A DNA stretch of 64,000 nucleotides from Istiophorus platypterus (lineage: Eukaryota > Chordata > Actinopteri > Istiophoriformes > Istiophoridae). The DNA is taken from NCBI GenBank assembly GCA_016859345.1, contig CM029121.1:23935675-23999674 (forward strand). Reading direction: 5' to 3'. Below are positions 13,869 through 25,077 of the stretch, in pieces. Position numbers and translations under genes: made by a program. The notes beneath the pieces are model-generated. The model saw only the letters and a list, made by a program, of their open reading frames with translations, made no database searches and was not told the DNA's origin. Numbering within the stretch: the first letter of the stretch is position 1; each line of letters opens with the position of its first letter.

Positions 13869-14976
13869 CAGCGATTAGATAAAATAAAATCATTGTCATT
13901 CTGTGGTCTTAAGACATCAGCAGACCCTTTGTTTTTTTTCTCTGATGATGTGTTGCATCTGTATTGCACAACATTGACTTGGAAACCCTCAAACGGCCTT
14001 AAAGCTGAGAGTCACCACATTAGTCTCATCATTTCAGTTTAAATCTGTAGTCTTGAACAGGGCGAAAATGGCAAATATACACGTAACTTTCTGACCACAC
14101 TTGTAGCGCATGATTTTATTAATACCGCAACATGAAATATTCAAGGACTGTCTTCCATTAAACAACCTTCTTGGTATAATCACAAAAATGATTACATAAG
14201 TCTCTCAGCTCTCAGGGATCCTGAAGTGAACCTTTTTCCTGTTTGCTGTATTTTGCAAACAAACAATCTCCTCAGATTTCAGTACGTTTTCATGACCAAC
14301 CTCCAGTCACAATCTTGTAATTTGAACTTGCACTTATCTGACAAAAATTCTGATGAAGTGTAGTGCTGCTCATAATTAGTGTTTTTACATTATGTTTAAT
14401 GGACAAAAAAACTCTGTTTTTTGGAACATAAACACAATATTTTGTACGTTTTTGTTTTTTTTTTATTCCAGAACAACAGCAATCAAGAACACATGCTTCT
14501 TTTAGTGTTACAAAATAGACAGGACATCCCTTCATGTGGCCTGATAAAGTCAAGTGTCATCTTGAAATAGGACTCCAAGGTTGTTTTTTCATTAAAAAAA
14601 AAAAGTTTCTCTTGAAAACTGCTAATAACCAGTTGTGTGATTATTGCTGTCCTTTCTGTTACAGCTATTTCATGTCTGAACTAAACCAACATAGAGCATT
14701 TTCCCATAGCTGGGGCCTGTGCAGATTTAATTCCTCAGATCTACTGGAAACTCAAAATCTTCACTACACGGCACAGGCTCATTGGATTGATGACTTTGCT
14801 AACGGTTCCTTAAAGTGTAATCAACAGCTGTTTCCCAATTACCTGCTGTGTCTCCCTTACAAATGTCTTTATTTTTAGTTTATTAAAGCTCCTCTCTCTT
14901 ATGCTCCTCGATCAAGCTGTGCATGGCTGTGAGATTCTTTTGTTACCTTTCCTATTGTAGGCCAACAGGGAAATGT

Positions 14977-14990
14977 GTCACCATAGCAAC
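14977..14990. promoter_or_regulatory. RFX X-box motif
   Basis: GTCACCATAGCAAC fits the X-box (GTNRCC, AT, RGYAAC) at every key position. It shares its spacer and right half-site with the motif at 6908. The nearest annotated gene end is alkbh3, about 1.7 kb away. Confidence 0.45.
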
Positions 14991-16559
14991 TTCATCCATA
15001 TGAAACTGTTTTTCTTTGATGCCTCTTGGTTGTTTGTAATATGTGCAAGCTTGACAGAGTTTGCCATAATTTCAACAGCAAGATTAATCAAGCGATATCA
15101 AGTCTTAAAGGGGATGTTTTCTAGAAACAATTATACATTTTCTCCATTTATTCATTTACCAAAGAAAGGCTCAAATGAAGATTTTAGAACCAGAATTCAT
15201 ATGGAAACAGAAGCTCTGATGTCAATCAATATACAAGACTGATTTATATCAAATCTACTTTAAACAAGGTATAAAGAAAAGAATTCTGATTTTCTAGCAA
15301 TCTGATCTACTGCCTAATATGTAATAACCGTAACTTCAGTCAACAAGGTTAAATGAGGACGACCAAAAACAATTCAATCAAACGAATTACAATGGGTATA
15401 CCAGTAATCTCCCTTGGTCTGCAGTGCTGTACTGCTTTCCGGTCTACAGTTATACATTTCGTACACAGTGAATGTCATTATTCAGTTGAAAATGCAATCA
15501 TGTTGATTTGTTTTGTTAACAAAAGCATATGACTGAAACTATGCAGATGCTTTCTAAAAATACCTGTGTAAGCAGGTCTTAGATGGACTTTAAGGTTTCT
15601 GGCTATTAAATTTGTATTTTAAAAACTTTGAACTACTTCTCTGAGGGTCTGTTCAATTCATGGCCAACAAGACAATTAACTCATTCCAGCCCCAGTGGAG
15701 TTGTAATTGGCCAAAGTGGCCACTTCACTTGTTTCTTCTCTTTCTATAGCAGCTTTGCTCTCTCCAAATGGCTCACCCAGACAAACAGGAAAATCATTTA
15801 GATTTTATAGTGTTTCACAGTCACATCATCAATGACTCGCCCTGAAATGAGTACTCAGGACCTTTTCATAACATGTTAATATTGGTTTGCACACTTTTAC
15901 TTTGCAAACCTCAAATATAATTTTTTTCTGAATTTATGGTCAAAATTAACGTTTGACGAAAAAAAAACCCAAACCGAAACAAAACAAAAACTTAAAACTT
16001 AATAACTCACCATGGAAAATATAAAGACGTGGATATGTAGTGTGTTTATACCATGTCTATCATTGGCACCTGAGAGCTCCCCAGGGCAAAACCAAACTTT
16101 GACTGTTGTCAACAAAAGCATTGTGGCTTTAACTGCCTTGGCTCAGTGGCACCTCGATGCTGGTTGCTGAGTTAACCACTCAAACGCACTAAAAAAATAA
16201 ATTTATTAAATTTTTGTCTGAAAAGAAGAACTGTCTCTGCCAAATGAATGATTAAAGTCAAAGTAATATTTCAGAGCTGACATTTGATCATGCCTTAAAG
16301 TGTCTCTGAAAAGACTGAAATCTGATCCTCTCTGGTCACGACTGAGGTATTATGATGGTTCACTTATGCAACAGGCGAATTCAAGCAGAGCTGCAAATCT
16401 CCCTTTTTAAGTTTTGAGGAAGCTGTTATTCACATTGTGGGCTGTAACTCTGTGTTTTCAAGACTTGGTTCAAACAGCTGAAACTGCTTGCAAGCTCACT
16501 GGGAAGGAACCTGACGTTATCAGGTTACCTGGCCATGTTAGGCAGAAAGCTCTCTATTG

Positions 16560-16565
16560 TTTATT
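16560..16565 (-). terminator. alkbh3: candidate alkbh3 polyadenylation signal
   Basis: TTTATT on the plus strand is AATAAA on the minus strand. It lies about 125 nt past the alkbh3 stop codon, which would give a short 3' UTR ending near 16540. A further AATAAA-type site near 16201 could serve as a distal alternative. Confidence 0.5.
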
Positions 16566-16689
16566 AGCTTGAGCCTCGTTCAAACTCCAGCCACTGGATC
16601 TAGCTAGCATTGACTGGATCGGTGATCGAAATGCTGAACCACTGCACACAGTGTTTCCTGAGCCTTAAGTACCTGACTCTTAGGGGAGT

Positions 16690-16815
16690 TTACTGTTGCA
16701 GGGCAGTGAAGCGAAGCTTGGTGCCTGGCCTGTGGCCCTCCGGCTCTTGATAGATAGTCCTGAAGGTCAAGTTGATACGCGGGCCTCGGTCATGGTACTC
16801 TTTGGCCACTTGATG
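16690..16815 (-). CDS. alkbh3: alkbh3 coding exon 9 (last), residues H258-Q298
   Basis: The acceptor is ACCAG|CAT and the stop is TAA at 16690-16692. The exon opens with the third iron ligand, H258, and carries R270 and R276, which bind 2-oxoglutarate. Human QHRVPKEYH reads QHQVAKEYH here. The tail after the conserved NLTFRT block is about a dozen residues longer than the human one. Confidence 0.93.
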   Translation of the reverse strand, partial: HQVAKEYHDRGPRINLTFRTIYQEPEGHRPGTKLRFTALQQ

Positions 16816-17590
16816 CTGGTGGAGACAGAGAGACAGGTACGGTAATTTCTCACGCTATTAAATTTATTTTCAAGTATTTTATGTAGTTACTTTTCAGAGA
16901 TGGCTGAAGAAGGACATCTTTGTTCATTAGCTTTCCTTAACCAAAAGGATGAGATTGACATGAGCAAGTGCTTCAATACATGTATATCAATAAAACAGAC
17001 TGTCTGTCATCAAATTAACATTTCTTATCAATAGGAAATTCACAGATTCTGATACTGTGATCACATTGTAATGAAAACATTTAATAATAAATGATCAGTT
17101 TAGGATAGAACATTTAATACATAGATTATAATATAGATTTTAGACACAAAATATACCTTCAAATCTATGAATCAAAAGGAAAATTTTAAATGATAGTCCT
17201 AGTCCCTTTGCTGTTTGACTGAAATGCAGAAGATCATTATTTTCAGAACTTTCCAAAACACAACAGTATTTTTGTTTTGCAACCGACCTCTGCACTCCAT
17301 ACAAAAGGTCAGCCAGACAATGTGACAACAAGCAACAAACTCTATTTTCTTGTCATTTGACATATGGGGTAAAAGTCAAACGTATCCCCCTTTGTAAAAA
17401 TGTAATCTAAAAAATATCGCAAAGTTCTGTTTTGTTTTTTTTCCCTAAGAGCTCAACTCATTTATGTCTGGACCTTCTGCATATGAGAATGATAGCCTTG
17501 TTTTTTCATTCGTGCATCTTGTGCCCTCAAGTACACCCACACAAAAACATGGACACACAAACATGCACACACACGCAAACACGCATGCAT

Positions 17591-17625
<35 letters not shown>

Positions 17626-17665
17626 CACGCACGCACGCACGCACGCACGCCCACACACACACACA

Positions 17666-17704
<39 letters not shown>

Positions 17705-20700
17705 GCACGCACGCACGCACGCACACACACACAGACACACACACACACACACACACACACAAGGTGAAAGGTTTGCTTATCCACAACTGTGTGAAAAGAA
17801 AGAGTCCGGAACAAGCAGAAATAACCCTGTATCCTTTTTCAAACAAATGAAGTACTTCAGCAGGACTGACAGCTTTAGTTAAATATTTAGCACTCACTTC
17901 CAAACCCCTCAGCCCGAGCCTCGGGAATTTGCTGGGCAGACTTTGACTGCAGTGACAGAGAGAGAATTAATGGTGGTGTGATCTTCTTTTTCTGGCAAGA
18001 TCTTTAAAGGAGAGATGAAACCTTTGTTAAGATAGTGAGGGAGATGTCACCATAAAATACCTGTGACCTTCTCCTTTTTTTCTTGTAGGCTTAAACCTCT
18101 TTTATTGTCTCTGTAGTTATCCCTCTCTTTATTCCCTCCATCCCCTTTTGTTTCTCCCTCACTGGTTTTGATTGTCACTTACTTTTTAAATCTGGCCAGC
18201 TAGATGTTTTAAACACGATACTGCCAGCACAGTACATAAGTAGATTTAAATATATATTATTGCTACTTTCCTTTCACAACCGAAAGGGGAGAATGGCTCT
18301 GGGAAAGAGATCACATGGTAGTATCTGTTTCAACATGAACAACATTGTCATGGATTTTGTGACATTCATCAGAGGTTATACACTCACCAAGCGCTTTACT
18401 AGAAGCACCTGTGCACCTGCTTATTCAGGCAATTACCCAATCAGCCAAACATGTGGCAGCAGTGCAATGAATAAAATCAAAAAGATACAGGTTATGGATG
18501 TCAGTTAATGTTCAAGTCAAACATCAAACCACTCCTGTCAGCCAAGAAAAGAAATCTGAGGCTAGAGTTGGCAGAGGTTCATCAAAACTGGACAGCTGAA
18601 AACAGGAAAAATGTTTGATGAATCTGGATTTCTGCTGAGGCAGCAGATGGTCGGGTCATAGTTTGGCGTCAACAGCTGAATCCACGGACCAGACCTGCCT
18701 TGTGCCAACCTTCCAGGCATGTGGTGGTGGTGGTGGTGGTGGTGTAATGGTGTGGAAACTGTTTTCTTGGCACACTTTTGGCCCCTTAATACTAATCAAT
18801 CATTGTTTGAATCCCCTAGCCTGAGGTATGTTGCTGACCATGTGCATCCTTTCATGGCCACAATTTACCATCTTCTAATGGCTACATCCAGCATGACAAT
18901 GGACCATGTGTTTGTCAAACTGGCTGAACGGGATAGTAAATTAAGTGTACTTCACTGGCCTCCCCGGTCACCAGATCTGAATCCAACAGAACACCCTGAG
19001 GATGTGGTGGAACAGGAGATTGGCAGCAGAAACTTGCATCTGACCAATTATGTGATGCAATCATGTCAATGTGGACCAGATTCTCAAGAAATATTTCCAA
19101 CAACTTGTGGAACCAAAATTTCTTTGCTAAGAAAATGCTTGATGAGCATACAATTAAGTTCATGGTTAGGCTAAGTGACTATGTTTCTCTTTTGTTGATA
19201 CTTATCACATAAAGAACAAACACCACGTGGAGTTCCACAAGGCTTCATTTGTGGGCCATTGTTATTTTTTTATCTATTTTTCCCAAAGACTCACTACACT
19301 GTTGTCACCATCATCGGGTACATGTGAAGAGCCAATGTGGGATTTTCTGATACCTCGGTACCTTATGAAGAGAATTCTGCACTGTTGCAGGTGTTTAGGG
19401 AGCAGAAAACACAGTAGTTTTTGGACTCCATATCTGGACAAGACAGACTGTGTTTTTTAATATCAGTGACATTGTTGGTCAACGCTTAATCTCATGGGAA
19501 CTCATCTGCAACACTGAGAACTGTTTCTTTTTGTGGATGACACTAATCTAATTTTGTCAAACTCTTATGTACCCATGTATAGGGGAGGTGAACAATAGTC
19601 TAGTTACACTAAATGCATTTCAAATTGTTTCAGCTTAATAAACTACCAGTGAAGGTCAAATACTCTGCTTTACTATATTAGGAAGGAAGAACAAAAGAAA
19701 TGGAAAAACCATCACTTAATAGTCAATAGATGATTAGATGATTTCTCTGCTTAAGACACTTAAACTGTAATAACCGAGGAAAAGTTAAGTGCCAAAGACC
19801 ACACTTAATCTGTAGAAAAGTGACTGTGGCACCTCCACAGATTTTTTTTGTTTTATCAATAATTTATTAAAATTATAAAGTAAAAGGTGGCTTTTAGTCG
19901 ACTTAGGTACTTATAGCTTAGTACTTGCAGAACTGAAGAAAAATGGCCAGAGAAATTCAATTGCCACATTACTAATTCAAATCTTTGAAAACAATACCTC
20001 ATATTTTTCTATATTTTTCTATCAAATTTTTATAAAAGTGTTATTTTTTTATTATATTCATTCATGTGTCACACTTTTCAAGGTTGTATAAGATCTCTAA
20101 TCTACATTCCGATATATATCTCAGATGTTATCCATCTACACAAAATTGTCTAAGGGGTCCCATACACTTATAATTTGACTATAAGTGCTCACTGTGCGTC
20201 TGTCCCCTCTTACACAGCTGTTTTGCACCCTTTTTTACTGTATAAACAGCTACAAATGGTAAAACTAAATATTATGACCTATTTTAGTTAGAAGCAAAGT
20301 GTCTATTCTCCCAAAGCCTGAAAACATTTCTGTCATCATGAAATTAAATCTATTGTAATAAAACAAATTCTCACTTTTGAGTCTGACCCAATTATTTTTT
20401 TCAACAGAAACCAGCTACATACTCACTCTCTCCATCACACACCTAAAGACTCTCCCTCCAGTTTCATGCAATCATAAAAACCTGTTTGCTGTCCCCAGTT
20501 GTAAAACAAATGACTCTCATTATGTTGACGCTCTATTATTCTTCTCTCCAGGCCACTCCATCCACCCTCACCGACGAGGAACCTGAGCCCCTTGAACACA
20601 GGTCTATGCTCTCACGTGTCAGTCAGAAGCACTTCCGCGTCCGCGTGCGCGAGCACACACACACACGCACACACACACACACAGACACACAGACACACAC

Positions 20701-23700
20701 ACACACACACACGAGCAGAACAGTTGAGTCTCCACCAGACCTCACCTGGCTAAGGCAGATGACGTTTTAAGTACATTTCCTGTAAATGTCAGAGGTTAAA
20801 TGAGGTAATGGTTTGTGCCAAAGTTATTGTTTTATAGTTAAGTACAGTTTAGAGCAAAGTCTACTCTTGGAAGTCTCTCAACCAAAGAATATATAGCAAA
20901 AAGATGCTTAAAACAACTAGTTTAAACCTAAATGCTGTAATAAAATAAAAATCAGGCAAGTAATGAAGTATAGAAACTAAAATAAATTGAACTGAAAACT
21001 GATTCCTTTTTTGTTGTCACCATTAACTGGAGTGTATCCTTCATTTTAGCAGTAACTATGTTACAGTGTTACTTAGAATTACCGTTACAGTGCAGTGTAA
21101 TAGGTGCTTTACTATGAGGCGAGCTACATGAACCTTGAAGTGATACATTTTGCTACCATCTATTGCCTGTTGATTAAAAAAAAAAAACAATACTTTAGCC
21201 TGTAACACTGCCACTGTTTAAGGTTTTAAACTGGTCTCTGATCATGTGGTGACGTAGGCTTTTCTTTTTTATTTTTGTTACAAGAGATAAAACGATGTGA
21301 TGCACAGCAAAGTTAGTGATTTCTACACAGATTGGGTTGGTATAAACAGAGGAAGCCCTAAGAAGTTTATTAAAGTGGTGATGGCAACATAAAAACACAA
21401 AAACAAATATAAAGTATTGCTCAAGCTGTTTGTTTGACATGTGCACTCACACTTGTGAGCGACTAATCACAATGGACAAAGAGCCACAGCAACTTAGTCA
21501 CGAAGACGTTGCTAATAGTAAAAAACAAAAAAAAAAGGCCAAAAAAATTAAAATTTAACAAATATCTTACAGCACATTTAAAGCAATCTTTAATTTATTA
21601 GTTTCGGCTTGATCCTGATTCTGTTTTTCCAGCAAGGACCCTTGCATTTGGTTGGTGGAGCCTACCTGCCAGTCATCCTGCGTGGCTCCTTCCATCAGCA
21701 GAAGCGTCCCGTGACCAAGAGGAACCCGAATCCGCTCCACGTAAGTGTAGTCACCGTTCTCCTCCTAATGCATAAACACACCCAGAAGGTAAAGCCCAGT
21801 GTATAGCTATCTAATAACACACAAGACACACACACACATCTGCTCAGTTTACTGTGACATGACATGTTAAAGGCACATTTATCCCCTGCAAATCAGTGCT
21901 AAATGCCAATACAACTGGTCTAAACCATGATTAATGATGCCCGCCTCCTAAGAAGTGTTTACTTTAACACTTTAAATAACAGACAACTATTAAACACAGG
22001 CCTCTGAATACTCTGCTGTGTCTAAACACACTTCCTCCTCTGTGTCCAGTTTTTTTCTCTAACTCACCTTGGCTGCTGTGCTGCGCCAAGCTCACCCTCC
22101 TCTTTCTACCAAGATATGCAACTGCAGTTTTGCTTTATTAAGAAGCATGCAGTAGAAAAAGAGCCAAAACAAGGAAAAGATGATAAAACAACTACTTAAC
22201 AACAAATTCACATGGTAAGCACAAATTCTGTCACTACAAAATGTAAGAGTAGTATAAGCAAATAAAGCCAAGACTTTCAGCGTTCAGAGGCATAATATAC
22301 TTAATAGGTAATAGAACAACACATTCAATATGCTTTGCCCAGCCGTAATGTACAAATGGACGCGTAGGGAAAATTCATTTCCATGCTTGGCTCATCTCAC
22401 CGGTGGAGGCTGCTTGCGAAGTCTGAACACTCTGGTGTCACCCAGACTGAGGGAGGCGATGGTGGGTTTGGCACCCAAGGAGGCCTCGTCGTCGCTGTGC
22501 CAGCCGATGCTGTCATGTCCGTCCCGGTATAAGTTGCAAAGCAGGGAGTTGAACTGGCGCCCGCTTGCCTGCTCCACGGCCTTGCGAAGGGTTAACAGCG
22601 ACGGATGCCACTATGAGAAAAACGCAAGAAAGAAACAGTTCAGCGGATAAAATGAAGGAAAAACATATTGAAAACAGAAAGAATGACAAGGGGGGTGGGG
22701 GGGGGGGGAGTTAGGACACAGTCTAAAAATGATTAAAAACCAAATTCTACCGATGTCAGCTTCTTTAAACTGGTCCATGTTCTCCTTCAATTAATGAATC
22801 ATGGGAGAAATTAACAAATTAATAGAAGAAATGGGTAAATAATTGAGAAAAGAAAAAGCACAACAGGAAATTAAGGAACAAAGAAACAGATAATTGTGTA
22901 AAACAAATGTTTGGCAGCTGCTGTGTGGCAACATCTTTGATAGTTATAATTTCTGAGTTTATCTAACCTGTGTGTTGGCAGCCATGGTGGAGCGAGCGTA
23001 CGTATAGGGTAGCTCTCCAAACCAGCAGGTTAGCCTGGGCTCCTCGTATGCCTCGCCTGGACCAAAACACAACCACGCACACACACGTGCATAAAAAACT
23101 TTAGGTCGAGAAAACAAAGGTAACTATGGTAAGAAGGTTCTGTAGCCTTGATCTCCAACATCAGTAATAAATAACTTTCATAAATAAAAATAAAGTCACA
23201 AGTTTCAGCTAGTAATCAAAATCTATTGAGGTTTGATATCTAGCTCCCTTACTGATGTCTCAAAATAAATATGGTCGTGATTTAATGATGTGCATTTTGC
23301 AACCTTTTAAAGTGATACTCCACCTAAAATCAGTTTTTTGGATCAAACACTGAACCCCTGCAGGTTTCAAATGCAAGGTTTCTCTTTTTTTTCTTTACAA
23401 AGAACAGTGGCTGTGGATAGTTTTCATGATAGAATAAAAGCACACAGATCCATTTCTATATTGCATTAGTAACTGGGTCAAGGCAATTTCAACTTCAAAA
23501 GAGAATGGATTGAGTCCGTTTTCATAGCTTCCTCTTCTCTGCTGAATGACAAATCTAAGTGAGGCAGAAAGCTGACACACTTTTGTTCCTAATGTATTCC
23601 TTTTCGTTGTTAACACATATGTAAAATACTGATCTGCTTTGTCACTAGAATCTATTTCTGGCAGAGGGTAGGGTATACATATAAATCTAATTTCTTTCTG

Positions 23701-25033
23701 TTGGTCTGTAATGCTCGCTCTCTCTCTCTAGAAAAACCAGATCTTTCCAAGTATCAATTATCTGCCATTAGTGTTTTGGCCGACCCTTTGGTACAAGAAC
23801 ATGGTGAAACCAAAACAAACCGCTCGGGCAGTCACAACTTTTTATGGCGTTGAATTATTCAGGGCCTGTGGGGCTAATATTTATAACTACAAGTGGTCAT
23901 TTATCAGCTCTAAAAAGATTTACTTTTTCCATAAAAAGTTGCTATGGGGGGGGGTTTAAAAAAACTTTAGTCATTCACAGGGTCCAGATTAGAGTCCTGA
24001 GCAATGGTCGGAAAAACTGAGTCAAGCAAGTTTGAAAACAAGGCAGGATAGATGACAGAGAATGTGGGCGAAGTGCCTGGTGAAGGGTTAACATCTGTTT
24101 TCCACTACTTCCTCTTTAACCCAAACGTCACATGAATTTTGTTGACAAAGTCTGAGGATTGATGGGTAGGGGATTACGCAACTTTGTCTCTGAGGGTCGA
24201 TGTTTAGAAATCATCTTGTCTTCATCATGCTGTTTGTGTGCTACGGAGCCATCACAGAATGATACACAATACGGAGCAGAGCCAGCTGAGAGAAAAGGCT
24301 GATGCTGTGGCATTGAGGCTGCATCAAAATCCTCACTTTATCAAGTCTGTCTGGGCACAAAGTGTGAGCTGTTCTTTCCTTTTAAAGGAAACTGCAGACT
24401 GTTTTGAAAATTTAAGCCTTTGCACAACTTAACCATGTGCAAGTAGAGAGGAGCTACAGTTTTACCTTTTGGTTAAACTTTGTTAATCTTCCCGAGACAT
24501 ACTGTTGTAAACTTGAATTTAAAAAACGTGGCATAAGCACCAAACAATTACCAGTGGGGATATTTTTATTATTCTTTTTTTTCTGTTGTAAATATATCAG
24601 AGTTATAGAATTTTGCATCCTCACCAGGGATTCACATTTTCTGAGTACTTCTAATTTTTATGTGTACCATAAAAATGACTCAATCATGAGGAAAAGAGAA
24701 ACTTTACCACTGAACTATAATCAAAACAGGAGGTAACATAAAGCCAACAGCAAAACAGCTGCAGTAGGGAAACCCTCTTCACCACTCAGCTTCAGTCACA
24801 GGTTCACAGTTCACCTCTTCCGCACTGCTAATTCTTAAACCTCCGGTACGCACCCTGTCTGTAGTTGGTCTTCTGGGACCAGGGGAGCTCAGCCAACAGC
24901 TTACTGAACATCCAGTCAGCCTCCTCTGTGGGAAGGAACCCAGGCAGCAGCTGAAGTCTGGACAGATGGAAGAACAAAACACACACACCCAGAACAGCTT
25001 AAGTACCCATAAATGGAACATGGAGATTATATA

Positions 25034-25077
<44 letters not shown>

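Larger units (their letters stand above)
1..16530. other. region downstream of alkbh3, no supported gene
   Basis: I read both strands for recognisable protein families and for ORFs flanked by consensus splice sites, and found no gene I can support. All ORFs here are short and have no recognisable domain. The stretch is AT-rich. It contains the hAT-like element at 3201-3728, the SINE-like sequence near 8372-8545, a fish-type repeat near 10035-10150, CA, GA and TGTTG microsatellites, and purine-rich tracts around 9280-9395 and 13757-13870. Three X-box-like motifs are listed separately. A short GC-richer island at 5905-6010 is discussed in the findings. Otherwise I see nothing. Confidence 0.6.

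Noticed and set aside
17432..17903. Several 95-152-residue ORFs rich in His-Thr or Cys-Val
   Set aside because: They are translations of CA/TG repeats and occur in all frames.
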